From assembly GCF_007828865.1 (NCBI RefSeq), contig NZ_VIVK01000001.1, positions 6,076,001-6,140,000 on the forward strand: a stretch of DNA of 64,000 nucleotides, read 5' to 3'. Below are positions 41,038 through 49,516 of the stretch, one piece after another. Positions within the stretch are counted from its first letter, which is position 1, and each line of letters begins with the position of its first letter. Both the position numbers and the translations under genes were made by a program. Origin of the DNA: Kribbella amoyensis. GTDB lineage: Bacteria > Actinomycetota > Actinomycetes > Propionibacteriales > Kribbellaceae. Under the pieces are notes generated by a model, which worked only from the letters and a program-made list of their open reading frames with translations, was not told the origin of the DNA and did no database searches.

Positions 41038-42509
41038 GGCAGGTCGGTCCCGCGGTCCGAGCGGACCACCCGGATCGTCCGGACAGCCGGATCCGCCGCG
41101 TCCGGGACGACCATGGTGGCCTCGATCCCGGAGCGGAGGTAGTCGACGACGCCCGCGGTGATGCGCTCACCCGGCACGATCGCCGGGATCCCCGGTGGGT
41201 ACGGGGTGACCTGCTCGGCCGCGATCCGGCCGACGGCGTCCCGCGCCGGTACCGTCTCCTGGTCGGCGAAGAACGCCTCGCGTGGCGTCGTCACCTGTTC
41301 GAGCTCCAGCTCACCGGGATCCGGCAGGACGACCGACTTCGGCGTGGGCAACGCGGTCCGGGTGAGATCCGCGAGCGCGGTCACCAGCTGGTCCGCCGAC
41401 AACGGGTCGTCCGCGAAGGTGAACTGGGCCACGATGCGCCGATGGTCGGACAGCCCGACGTTGATCGAACGCTCGGCCCGGAGCCAGTCCGAGGCCTGGT
41501 ACCCCGAGATCCCCGCGGCCAGCGTGTCGATCATGATCTGCAGGCGATCCAGGTCGTGCGACGCCTCCTTCGCCACCAGCCGGTCGTCGAGGACTTCGAG
41601 TCCCGGCAGGCCGTCGATCTCCCGCCGCGTCGAGTCGGCCAGCTGCAACGCGGCCGCGAGCAGTTCCTCACCGCGCAGCGCCATCTGCCGGCGCCAGCCG
41701 TCCATGGCCGCGAAGAGCAGCACGTTCGGACTCGTCGTCGACAACAGGTCCGCGCTCTGTTCCAGCCGGACCGGATCGATCAGGTCGCCCTGCAGGTGGA
41801 ACACCGAGCCCTGCTCGAAGCCGGCGCCCATCTTGTGGATCGACACGACACAGACATCGGCGCCCGCGTCCATCGCCCAGGTCGGGAGCTCGTCGTGGAA
41901 CGGCAGATGCGCGCCCCACGCCTCGTCCACCACCAGCGGCTTTCCCCGCCGGTGACAGATCTCGGCGATCGCTTCCAGATCACTACAGGTTCCGTAGGGC
42001 GACGGGCTGGTGACCAACGCGCCGACCGCCGCCGGATGCTCGTCGAAAGCCTGCTCGAACGCCTCGGGCGACGGCGGATGGGCCAGATGCAGCTCTCCGT
42101 CCCACCGCGGCCGCACCCACACCGGCCGGATCCCCGTCAGGGTGAGCCCCGCGATCACCGACTTGTGCGCGTCCCGGCCGATCAGCATCGACTCCCCCGG
42201 CGCCGCCACCGCCATCATCGCGCTCTTCACCGACAGCGAACTCCCGCAGGTGGAGAAGAACGCGTGATCGGCACCGACGGCGTCCGCCATGAGTTCCTGC
42301 GCTCGTTCCAGAACCCTGCCACCACTCGTCCGGTCGTCCAGTACACCGGTCGCCAGCAGGTCGGACCGGAACACGTCCGCTCCCAGAACTCGCCGGACCT
42401 CCTCGTCGACGCCCAGGCCCTGCTTGTGACCGGGCGGGCAGAAGTTCACATAACCCCGCCGGTGGTACTCCGCCAGCGCTTCCAGCACCGGGCTGCTGCT
42501 CTGATCCAT
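41034..42509 (-). CDS. Orn/Lys/Arg decarboxylase-type PLP enzyme
   Basis: A 491-residue fold-type I PLP protein. FCPPGHKQG at the N-terminus, FFSTCGSSLSVKSAMMAVA, LVVDEAWGAHLPFH and SIHKMGAGFEQGS (the lysine for the Schiff base) match the major Orn/Lys/Arg decarboxylase domain; VTPYPPGIPAIVPGE is in the C-terminal domain. It lacks the N-terminal receiver-like wing of the E. coli inducible forms. Which amino acid is used is not clear. It has a sigma-B-like promoter whose -10 box lies 10 bp before the ATG. Confidence 0.88.
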   Translation of the reverse strand: MDQSSSPVLEALAEYHRRGYVNFCPPGHKQGLGVDEEVRRVLGADVFRSDLLATGVLDDRTSGGRVLERAQELMADAVGADHAFFSTCGSSLSVKSAMMAVAAPGESMLIGRDAHKSVIAGLTLTGIRPVWVRPRWDGELHLAHPPSPEAFEQAFDEHPAAVGALVTSPSPYGTCSDLEAIAEICHRRGKPLVVDEAWGAHLPFHDELPTWAMDAGADVCVVSIHKMGAGFEQGSVFHLQGDLIDPVRLEQSADLLSTTSPNVLLFAAMDGWRRQMALRGEELLAAALQLADSTRREIDGLPGLEVLDDRLVAKEASHDLDRLQIMIDTLAAGISGYQASDWLRAERSINVGLSDHRRIVAQFTFADDPLSADQLVTALADLTRTALPTPKSVVLPDPGELELEQVTTPREAFFADQETVPARDAVGRIAAEQVTPYPPGIPAIVPGERITAGVVDYLRSGIEATMVVPDAADPAVRTIRVVRSDRGTDLP

Positions 42510-42519
42510 GCGACCGCCG

Positions 42520-42544
42520 GTACCCGAAGCCCCGATTCGCAGAC
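42520..42544 (-). promoter_or_regulatory. sigma-B-like promoter of the decarboxylase gene
   Basis: On the minus strand GTCT (42544-42541) and GGGTAC (42525-42520) are 15 bp apart. As with the molybdoenzyme promoter, the -10 box lies 10 bp before the ATG. Confidence 0.55.
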
Positions 42545-42589
42545 AGCCGGGGACGGACCGGGTGTGTGCGGGGGGGGTACCGGAGGACC

Positions 42590-43459
42590 ATGTTCGAAGG
42601 TTTCACGCTGGAGGAGCTCGAGGTCGGCGGTCAGCGGGTCCGGGTCCGGTACGCCGGATCCGGACCGGCCGTGGTGTTGTTGCACGGCCACCCGCGAACG
42701 CACACGACCTGGTACGCGGTGGCGCCGGATCTGGTGGCTGCGGGGTTCGCGGTGGTGTGCCCCGACCTGCGGGGGTACGGACGGTCGGGGAAACCGGCCA
42801 CCGACGCGGACCACACGCCGTACTCCAAACGTGCGATGGCCGCCGACGTCGTCGGCGTCATGGATGCCCTCGGCCACGACCGGTTCGCAGTGGTCGGTCA
42901 TGACCGCGGTTCGTACGTCGCCTATCGCACCGCGCTCGATCACCCCGATCGGGTGAGCAAGCTGGTCGTGATGGACGGCGTACCGGTGGTCGAGGCCCTG
43001 GAGCGGTGTGACGCGCGGTTCGCGGCCGAGTGGTGGCACTGGTGGTTCTTCGCTCAGCAGGACAAGCCCGCGGAAAGGGTGATCTGCGCGGATCCGGAGA
43101 CCTGGTACAACGCGTGGACCACCAACTCGCCGGCCGCGCTGGGACCCGGGAACCACGCCGACTTCCTGGCCGCGATCCGCGATCCGGCCACGGTCCACGC
43201 GATGGTGGAGGACTACCGGGCCGGCCTGGGCATCGACCGCCGCAACGACGTGGCCGACCGGGACAACGGCCGGCGGATCGAGTGTCCGACGCTCGCCCTC
43301 TGGTCCACCGACGACGACCTGGAGCAGCTGTACGGCGACGTCGTCGCGGTCTGGCGCCCGTGGTGCCGCGAGGTCCAGGGCCACGGCATCAAGTCGACCC
43401 ACCACATCGCCGAACGGAACCCGGCCGACCTCCTCCGAAGCCTCCACGCCTTCTTGTAA
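42590..43459 (+). CDS. alpha/beta hydrolase, haloacetate (fluoroacetate) dehalogenase-like
   Basis: A 289-residue alpha/beta hydrolase. VVLLHGHPRTHTTW forms the oxyanion region, RGYGRSGKP follows, VVGHDRGSYVAYR presents an aspartate nucleophile as in haloacetate dehalogenases and epoxide hydrolases, and GHGIKSTHHIAER holds the catalytic histidine. WWHWWFFAQ and DPETWYNAW resemble the fluoroacetate dehalogenase cap, but real dehalogenation is not proven by sequence. GGAGG precedes the ATG at 42590, and a GGGTAC box lies 9 bp upstream without a good -35. Confidence 0.85.
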   Translation: MFEGFTLEELEVGGQRVRVRYAGSGPAVVLLHGHPRTHTTWYAVAPDLVAAGFAVVCPDLRGYGRSGKPATDADHTPYSKRAMAADVVGVMDALGHDRFAVVGHDRGSYVAYRTALDHPDRVSKLVVMDGVPVVEALERCDARFAAEWWHWWFFAQQDKPAERVICADPETWYNAWTTNSPAALGPGNHADFLAAIRDPATVHAMVEDYRAGLGIDRRNDVADRDNGRRIECPTLALWSTDDDLEQLYGDVVAVWRPWCREVQGHGIKSTHHIAERNPADLLRSLHAFL

Positions 43460-43478
43460 CACGACAGCACGGGTGTTC

Positions 43479-43820
43479 CTACTTGGCCGGGTCGTGACCC
43501 CAGTTCATCAGGGAGTACCGCCAGTCGGTGTCGGTCACGTCGCCGGACGGGCGCTGTCTGCGGTGGCGATGCACGTAGCCGACGACCTTCCGCATGTGCG
43601 CGTAGTCGTCGTCGCTCAGCTCGTCCTTCTTGGTGTTCAGCAGATCGATGATCCGCCGGCCACTGCGATGACCGACCGACTCCGAGCCGGACCCACTCTT
43701 CTGGCCCACCCGCTTCGACTCGTCGGTGGTGAGCCACTTCTCCAGTTGCTTGGGGGTCATGTTCACCGCCTCGCCGAACTCCCGCCTGGTGCCGTCCCGA
43801 TCCTCGCTCCCGTCGGTCAT
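43479..43820 (-). CDS. DUF3140 family protein
   Basis: A 113-residue protein matching DUF3140: FGEAVNMTPKQLEKWLTTDE, then SGRRIIDLLNTKKDELSDDD and VGYVHRHRRQRP. The function is unknown; it is often found with DUF2945, as here. Its ATG overlaps the stop of the DUF2945 gene (ATGA). Confidence 0.85.
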   Translation of the reverse strand: MTDGSEDRDGTRREFGEAVNMTPKQLEKWLTTDESKRVGQKSGSGSESVGHRSGRRIIDLLNTKKDELSDDDYAHMRKVVGYVHRHRRQRPSGDVTDTDWRYSLMNWGHDPAK

Positions 43821-44044
43821 GACGACGCCTTGGATGCCCGTCGCAGCGCCGATGGTTTGTGGACCGCCGTCTGCCCCGACTTCTCGCTGCGAACCAGGTA
43901 CTGCGGATCGTCCGGGCTCGCATCCACGGTCCGCCCGCCGGCCTCGGTGCGCTCGGTGATCCTCCGCTCCACCGTGCCCACCGCCGTACCACCGTGACTG
44001 TCCCACTCGACCGCATCGCCTTTGTGGAACTCCTGCCCGCTCAC
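43817..44044 (-). CDS. DUF2945 (hypervirulence-associated TUDOR-like) protein
   Basis: A 75-residue protein: FHKGDAVEWDSHGGTAVGTV followed by VRSEKSGQTAVHKPSALRRA is the small SH3/Tudor-like barrel of DUF2945. It starts at GTG 44044 and is coupled to DUF3140. An upstream GTTT-N16-GGGCAC resembles a sigma-B promoter. Function is unknown; the context suggests a stress role. Confidence 0.85.
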   Translation of the reverse strand: MSGQEFHKGDAVEWDSHGGTAVGTVERRITERTEAGGRTVDASPDDPQYLVRSEKSGQTAVHKPSALRRASKASS

Positions 44045-44093
44045 GACGCACCGCCTGCCATGTCTCCTCCATCACCTCTCGACTGCGCCCCGG

Positions 44094-44119
44094 GTGCCCG
44101 CGAAAAGTTGCCCCGAAAC
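44094..44119 (-). promoter_or_regulatory. possible sigma-B-like promoter for DUF2945-DUF3140
   Basis: On the minus strand GTTT (44119-44116) and GGGCAC (44099-44094) are separated by 16 bp, one base away from the GGGTAC consensus. It stands 49 bp before the GTG start. Confidence 0.42.
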
Positions 44120-44205
44120 CACCGTTGGCCTGTCGAGACCACCGTGCCGGCCTCGTCCCCGGCAGAGACGCGGCCGGCGTGGACGCGCGTACGGCATGAA
44201 CCTGA

Positions 44206-44239
44206 GAAGCCCCGAACCGCGCGGACGGTTCGGGGCTTC
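44206..44239 (-). terminator. hairpin terminator after the serine protease gene
   Basis: Perfect 14-bp arms, GAAGCCCCGAACCG (44206-44219) and CGGTTCGGGGCTTC (44226-44239), enclose a 6-nt loop. It lies 20 bp after the minus-strand protease stop. No U-tract follows, as is common in actinomycetes. Confidence 0.8.
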
Positions 44240-44259
44240 GACTCACTCATGACTTTCGG

Positions 44260-45255
44260 CTAGGCCGTGTAGATCGAGGCCCGGAGGTCCGCCGAGCTGT
44301 AGCCGGCATCGATGAAGAACATGCCGAAAACCTCGCCGACCTCGTACTCACCGTCTCCGTCGTAGTCGGCGCAGAGGCAGGCGTGGACCGTGCCGCGGGC
44401 CTGGACCGTGCCGTTGGTGTAGGTCGCGTACACGGGTCCACCGGAGTCGCCTGGCCGGACCTGGATCGCGTCGGTGAAGACCACGCCCGGATCAGCCGGC
44501 TCGCGTTCCCTGATGTAGCCGCCGCCACCACCGGAGGTCCGGCCGTAGAAGGCGATCGGGCTGTTGGTCAGGTTCGGTCCGGCGCCGGTCACGATGCGCT
44601 CCTCGACGCCACCCCGGAGCCAGATACTGGCGTTGAACGACGTGTTGGGTGCCGCCCGCAGCAGCAGGACGTCGTTGGTACCGGTCCCTGCCTGGGTCCG
44701 GGTGCCGAGTAGCCGAGTGCCGTTGAACCAGTCGATGTAGACGCTCGAGGGATCCTCGTAGCAGTGCCGCGCCGTGCTGCCGAGCACGGCACCGGTGTCC
44801 CAGCTCTTCCACGCGAACCCCGCGGTACACCGTGCCTTCTGGCCGAGTCCGTTCGTCGAGACGATGTGGTTCCCGCCCGTCCACCCACCGCGGTCGTCGG
44901 CCGGTGAACCAGCCATGGGGACGATCTCCGCGCGGACGACGGAGGTGAACGGCTTCACATCGTCGGGCAGCGCGGATTGCACCGCCGCCACATTGCCCTT
45001 CGCCACCACCACGAACCGACTCGGGTCGCGGTAGACGAACGTCACATCCTTCGCGTGGTCGCCGGCCCAGGTCGCCCGGCTCGCCCAGAGTCCCTTCATC
45101 TTCTGCTGCGCGACCGCCGCGCTGAACGCGTACTTGGCCGTCGCCTCGATCCGATTCGGCGCCACCGGCTCGGGCGTTCTCGCCGCCGCGGGCGACAGGG
45201 TCGCCGCAACCACTCCCGCCGCCAGCAGGCCTGCCAACATCCTCGATACGATCAC
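44260..45255 (-). CDS. secreted chymotrypsin-like serine protease with an EF-hand-like loop
   Basis: A 331-residue secreted protease. The signal peptide is at the N-terminus (MLAGLLAAGVVAATLSPAAA). A pro-region of about 85 residues follows, then the catalytic parts: GSTARHCYED (His), TNDVLLLRAA (Asp) and RPGDSGGPVYATY (Ser), as in streptogrisin-like S1 enzymes. Near the C-terminus DYDGDGEYEVGE (about 297-308) is a full 12-residue EF-hand-type calcium loop, unusual for this family. GTG 45255 has GAGGAG 6 nt upstream. A strong hairpin terminator follows. Confidence 0.83.
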   Translation of the reverse strand: MIVSRMLAGLLAAGVVAATLSPAAARTPEPVAPNRIEATAKYAFSAAVAQQKMKGLWASRATWAGDHAKDVTFVYRDPSRFVVVAKGNVAAVQSALPDDVKPFTSVVRAEIVPMAGSPADDRGGWTGGNHIVSTNGLGQKARCTAGFAWKSWDTGAVLGSTARHCYEDPSSVYIDWFNGTRLLGTRTQAGTGTNDVLLLRAAPNTSFNASIWLRGGVEERIVTGAGPNLTNSPIAFYGRTSGGGGGYIREREPADPGVVFTDAIQVRPGDSGGPVYATYTNGTVQARGTVHACLCADYDGDGEYEVGEVFGMFFIDAGYSSADLRASIYTA

Positions 45256-45400
45256 TCACCGCTCCTCAGGCAGTCAGGACAGAACGCAGTCGGCCCAGAC
45301 TCTAGGGACGCGTCCTGACGGCCAGAAGGCGTCGACAGAAACTTGCAGCTTCGTGCAAGCGATGAGGATGGGCTTGATCTTCAGCCCGTTGTCTGCGTCC

Positions 45401-46738
45401 TCAGTCGGTGGTTCGGCCGAGGACGTGGCGGAGGGTGTCTTCCAGGTGGGGACGGCGGTACTTGTGGCCGCGGGCGGTGAGGACGCGGGGTACGACGAGT
45501 TGGGAGGCTTGGGCCAGTTCTTCGGCGCCTTCGTCGCCCAGCAGGATGCGGGGACCGAGGTCGGGGACCTTGAGCAGGGCCGGCCGGTGGAGGACCCGGG
45601 CCAGGGTCGCGGTGTACTCGTCGTTGCGGACCGGGTCGGTTGCGACCGCGTTGACCGGGCCGGCGAGGTCCTGGTCGAAGATCGCCCGGTGGTAGATGTC
45701 GAGCAGGTCGTCGATGCCGATCCAGGACTGCCACTGCTTCCCGTCGCCGAGCGGACCGCCCAGCCCTGCCGCGAACAGGGGGTACTGCAGCTTCAGCGTG
45801 CCGCCCGCCGGCGTCTGTACCAGGCCGGTGCGCACCTGGACGACTCGGAGGCCGGCTTCGGCCGCGGGCTCGGTCGCCTCCTCCCACCCCTGGACGAGGC
45901 CGGCCAGGAAGCCTTCACCGGGCGGGCTGGTCTCGGTCAGCTCCTCGTCGCCGCGGTCCGGGCCGTAGTACCCGATCGCGGAGGCGCTCACGAACGAGGT
46001 CGGGCCGTCCTCGGTGCCGGCCGCGAGTTGCGCGAGCTTCCGGGTCGGTCCGAGCCTGGACGCTTCCAGCCGTCGACGATGCTCGTCCGTGAAGCGGCCC
46101 GCGATGGAGGCTCCCGCGAGATGGATGACCGCGTTGACTCCGCGCAACAAGGTCGGAGCCGGGTCCTCGGGATCCCAGTGCCGCTCCCCTGGTACCTCGG
46201 TGCGGTGGCGTACGAGCCGGACCACCTCGTGCCCGGAGGTACTCAGCAGGGCGGTCAGCTCGCGGCCGATCGTGCCGCTGCTGCCGGTCACCGCCACCGT
46301 CAACGGACGCATGCCTTCGGCCGTCGCCCGCTCGGCCGCGGCGAGGTCGTCGGCCAACTGCCGATGGCGGTACGCGAGCATCGACTTGAGGAGGAAGCCG
46401 GGGACGTTCGTGTCGATCCGATCCGTGACCCGGGTCCGGCCCGAATCCAGCGCCTCGAACTCGTGGTGGTGGCGCCAGCGGATCGCCCACCGCAGCGGTG
46501 CCGAGTCCAGCTGGTCGAGAAATCCGTCGGGCGACTCCGCATCGGTATGCCGCGCCACCCAGCGAAGGCCGAGCGGAAACCCGAGGACCGCGGTGCCGTC
46601 GGACAGGTCGTCCGCCTCCTGCTCGATCCGGATCGGCATCCAGGGCGGCGTCAGCCGGACGATCGCGCCCGGCCGTTCGTGCCAGGCGAGGACTCCGGCC
46701 CGTGGCGTGTCGACGATGCTGCTCCTGGTCAGGCCCAT
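45401..46738 (-). CDS. TIGR01777 family protein with N-terminal SRPBCC domain
   Basis: A 445-residue protein. The first ~140 residues are a SRPBCC/START-like domain (PGAIVRLTPPWMPIRIEQEA, RWRHHHEFEALDSG). From about residue 145 is an SDR-like TIGR01777/YfcH domain: VAVTGSSGTIGRELTALL, AVIHLAGASIAGRF, SFVSASAIGYYG and VQVRTGLVQTPAGG. The ATG at 46738 has GAGGGAG upstream. It diverges from a MerR-type regulator. Function is unknown; in other actinomycetes such genes lie beside light- or cobalamin-responsive regulators, which is context only. Confidence 0.87.
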   Translation of the reverse strand: MGLTRSSIVDTPRAGVLAWHERPGAIVRLTPPWMPIRIEQEADDLSDGTAVLGFPLGLRWVARHTDAESPDGFLDQLDSAPLRWAIRWRHHHEFEALDSGRTRVTDRIDTNVPGFLLKSMLAYRHRQLADDLAAAERATAEGMRPLTVAVTGSSGTIGRELTALLSTSGHEVVRLVRHRTEVPGERHWDPEDPAPTLLRGVNAVIHLAGASIAGRFTDEHRRRLEASRLGPTRKLAQLAAGTEDGPTSFVSASAIGYYGPDRGDEELTETSPPGEGFLAGLVQGWEEATEPAAEAGLRVVQVRTGLVQTPAGGTLKLQYPLFAAGLGGPLGDGKQWQSWIGIDDLLDIYHRAIFDQDLAGPVNAVATDPVRNDEYTATLARVLHRPALLKVPDLGPRILLGDEGAEELAQASQLVVPRVLTARGHKYRRPHLEDTLRHVLGRTTD

Positions 46739-46776
46739 GGTCCGCTCCCTCTGTCGACGAGCTGCTCTGCACCACT

Positions 46777-46786
46777 TTTGCATAGG
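46777..46786. promoter_or_regulatory. operator-like repeat upstream of the TIGR01777 gene
   Basis: On the minus strand AACCTATGCA differs by one base from AACTTATGCA found upstream of the qcrB gene at 47792-47801. It lies 39 bp before the TIGR01777 start. It may be a site for the MerR-like regulator encoded between the two promoters. Confidence 0.4.
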
Positions 46787-46882
46787 TTCGATCCTCGAGG
46801 GCACCAACGACCCGTCCGACTCGCAGACGGCCGAAGTTGTTCAGTCCTCGCGGAACCGCACGAACGTGAGAATCTTTTGTCC

Positions 46883-47773
46883 ATGGCGTCACTCGGGTCC
46901 GCCCCGGACGACGTCTCGCGGGCCGCGACCGTGCTGCCGGTGGGGCGGGTCTCAGCCCTGCTCGGGATCCCGGCCGTCACCCTGCGCACCTGGGAGTCCC
47001 GGTACGGAATCGGGCCGTCGGCTCGGACGTCCGGCCTGCACCGGCGGTACACCGTGGCCGACGTGGACCGCCTGCGCCGGATGCAGGAGCTGATCGGACG
47101 CGGCCTGGCCGCCCGCGACGCGGCCGTGCTGATCGACCAGGACGCCGCCGGCCGACCGGACGCGGACGGCTCGGCGACGAACACCGAACTGTTGCTCTCG
47201 GCCACCGAATCGCTGCGCACCACCGAACTCGACGACCTGCTGCAGAACTGCTTGGACCAACGCGGCGCGGCGCAGACCTGGACCGAGGTGGTGGCCCCCG
47301 CCTTCCGCCGGCTCGAGGCCCGCTTCGCCGGTCAGGGCGACTGCACCGACCTCGAGTTGTTGCTGTCCCGCACCTTCGAGGCGACGATCGAGCGGTACGT
47401 CTATCGCCGCGGACTCCGGCCCAGCGGCGGCCGCCCGACGATCCTGGTGCACTGCCCTGAAGAGCGCCACACCCTGCCGTTGACGGTACTGCGCGCCGTC
47501 CTGCTCGAGCGGAGCCAGCCCGTACTGACCCTGGGCCCCGAGACGACCACCTTCGCCGTACGGGATTTCGTCCGGCGGGTGAATCCCGCGGCGGTGGTCC
47601 TCTGGGCAAGCATCACCCGCCCGGGTCAGGCGGAACTGCGGCGCCGAGTCGCTGACGGCGACCACCGGACGTACACCGCGGGTCCGGGCTGGCCACCTCA
47701 CGCCGAGCCGTTCACGAACCTTTCCGAAGCCGCCGCGACGTTAACCGTCCGGCGAAGCGCCCGGCTGTTCTGA
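46883..47773 (+). CDS. MerR-family regulator with degenerate cobalamin-binding-like domain
   Basis: A 296-residue protein. The HTH (VSALLGIPAVTLRTWESRYG...HRRYTVADVDRLRRM) matches MerR/CarH-type DNA-binding domains with the recognition RTWESRYG. The C-terminal two thirds resemble the cap and B12-binding domains of CarH/LitR proteins, but the DxHxxG motif is changed to ERHTLP, so cobalamin binding is doubtful. It diverges from TIGR01777 and precedes a qcrB paralogue; similar repeats lie in front of both. Confidence 0.8.
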   Translation: MASLGSAPDDVSRAATVLPVGRVSALLGIPAVTLRTWESRYGIGPSARTSGLHRRYTVADVDRLRRMQELIGRGLAARDAAVLIDQDAAGRPDADGSATNTELLLSATESLRTTELDDLLQNCLDQRGAAQTWTEVVAPAFRRLEARFAGQGDCTDLELLLSRTFEATIERYVYRRGLRPSGGRPTILVHCPEERHTLPLTVLRAVLLERSQPVLTLGPETTTFAVRDFVRRVNPAAVVLWASITRPGQAELRRRVADGDHRTYTAGPGWPPHAEPFTNLSEAAATLTVRRSARLF

Positions 47774-47790
47774 CCCCGCGGCGCGGCCCC

Positions 47791-47858
47791 AAACTTATGC
47801 AGCCACGCTCCGCGCTTTACAGCGAATCCGCTCGCGTGCATAACTTGTGCGTAAGTTT
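47791..47858. promoter_or_regulatory. cluster of operator-like repeats upstream of the second qcrB
   Basis: The 120-bp spacer contains AAACTTATGCA (47791-47801), the inverted copy TGCATAACTT (47837-47846) and the inverted TGCGTAAGTTT (47848-47858), each one base off the other. A related copy lies upstream of the TIGR01777 gene. They look like operators for the MerR-type protein just upstream. The sites are seen; the regulator is inferred. Confidence 0.5.
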
Positions 47859-47893
47859 ACCGGACGAACTCAGCCGACCGGGAAGGCGGCGCG

Positions 47894-49495
47894 ATGGCGG
47901 ACAAGGAACTTCCGGCGACAGTCGGCTGGCTCGACCAAAGGCTCGGTGTCGCCAAGATCGGCAAGAAGAACCTGCGCAAGGTCTTCCCCGATCACTGGTC
48001 GTTCATGCTCGGCGAGATCGCGCTGTACAGCTTCGTCATCCTGCTGCTCAGCGGCGTCTTCCTGACCCTGTGGTTCAAGCCCTCGATGGCCGAGGTCGAG
48101 TACCAGGGGACGTACAGCCTGCTGAAGGGGCTGAAGATGTCCGAGGCGTACGAGTCGGCGCTCGCGATCTCGTTCGACATCCGCGGCGGCCTGCTGATGC
48201 GGCAGATCCACCACTGGGCCGCGATCCTCTTCACCGCGGCGATGAGCGTGCACCTGCTCCGGATCTTCTTAACCGGCGCGTTCCGCAAACCGCGCGAACT
48301 CAACTGGCTGATCGGGATCGGGATGCTGTTCCTCGGCGTCGTCGAGGGCTTCATCGGCTACGGCCTTCCCGACGACCTGCTGTCCGGCACGGGACTGCGG
48401 ATCACCGAGGGCCTGGTCCTCGCCTCGCCGGTCATCGGTACCTGGCTGAGCTTCTTCATCTTCGGCGGCGAGTTCCCCGGCGACGACTTCGTGCCCAGGT
48501 TCTTCACCGTCCACGTGTTGCTGATCCCTGGGTTGTTGCTCGCGCTGATCACGGTTCACCTGATGCTGGTCGTGTACCACAAGCACACGCAGTTCCCCGG
48601 TCCCGGCCGGACCGAGAAGAACGTCGTCGGCTACCCGCTGATGCCGGTGTACATGGCGAAGGCGGGCGGCTTCTTCTTCGTCGTCTTCGGCGTCACCACG
48701 GTCCTCGGCGCGCTCCTGCAGATCAACCCGATCTGGTTGTACGGCCCGTACAACCCGGCGGAGGTGACCGCAGGCTCGCAACCCGACTGGTACATGGGCT
48801 GGCTCGACGGGGCAGTGCGGCTGATGCCGGGGCTCGAGTCCTCGTTCGCCGGGGCGACCATCAGCTGGAACATCCTGCTGCCCGCGCTCCTGGTTCCACC
48901 GCTGTTCATCACGTCCGTTGCCCTCTACCCCTTTATCGAGCAGTGGATCACCGGTGACCAGCGCGAGCACCACCTGCTGGACCGGCCGCGCAACATGCCG
49001 ACCCGGACCGGCATCGGCGCCGGGATGATCACCTTCTACGGCGTGCTCTGGCTGAACAGCGGCAACGACCTGCTCGCCACCCACTTCCACACCTCGATCA
49101 ACACGATCACGTGGATCTGCCGCATCCTGATCTTCGCCGGCCCGGTGCTCGCGTTCTGGGTGACCCGGCGGATCGCGATCTCGCTGCAGCGCGCCGACAA
49201 GGAGCGGCTGCTGCACGGCCTGGAAACCGGCGTCATCGTCCGCCGCCCCGACGGCGAGTACGTCGAAGCCCACAGCCCGATCTCGAAGTACGAGGCCTAC
49301 GAACTGACCGCCCGCCCCCGCCTCGAACCCCTGGACCCAGCACCGGAAACCGACGAGAACGGCGTAGCCAACCCCCGCCGCCACCGCCTCCGCGCCGCCC
49401 TCTCGAGGTTCTACTTCGCCGACGCCGTCCAGAAACCAACAGCCGACGAACTGGAACCCACGGACCGCGAACTCACCTCCTCCCGAGACCACTGA
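47894..49495 (+). CDS. qcrB: cytochrome bc1 complex cytochrome b subunit (QcrB), orphan copy
   Basis: A 533-residue QcrB with all key features: helix-B histidines (RQIHHWAAILF...VHLLR), helix-D histidines (VHVLLIPGLLLALITVHL), GYGLPDDLLSG and the quinone-site PDWY (SQPDWYMGWLDG). The charged C-terminal extension is typical of actinobacteria. It is not next to qcrC, qcrA or ctaE, so it is an extra copy outside the usual ctaE-qcrCAB operon. GAAGG lies 8 nt before the ATG. Regulation by the upstream MerR-type gene is plausible. Confidence 0.9.
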   Translation: MADKELPATVGWLDQRLGVAKIGKKNLRKVFPDHWSFMLGEIALYSFVILLLSGVFLTLWFKPSMAEVEYQGTYSLLKGLKMSEAYESALAISFDIRGGLLMRQIHHWAAILFTAAMSVHLLRIFLTGAFRKPRELNWLIGIGMLFLGVVEGFIGYGLPDDLLSGTGLRITEGLVLASPVIGTWLSFFIFGGEFPGDDFVPRFFTVHVLLIPGLLLALITVHLMLVVYHKHTQFPGPGRTEKNVVGYPLMPVYMAKAGGFFFVVFGVTTVLGALLQINPIWLYGPYNPAEVTAGSQPDWYMGWLDGAVRLMPGLESSFAGATISWNILLPALLVPPLFITSVALYPFIEQWITGDQREHHLLDRPRNMPTRTGIGAGMITFYGVLWLNSGNDLLATHFHTSINTITWICRILIFAGPVLAFWVTRRIAISLQRADKERLLHGLETGVIVRRPDGEYVEAHSPISKYEAYELTARPRLEPLDPAPETDENGVANPRRHRLRAALSRFYFADAVQKPTADELEPTDRELTSSRDH

Positions 49496-49516
49496 TCCTG
49501 AAACCGCCCGCGGCAT

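Noticed and set aside
40518..42956. 812-codon plus-strand frame over the SDR and decarboxylase
   Set aside because: It is out of frame with the SDR and antisense to the decarboxylase; no family features.
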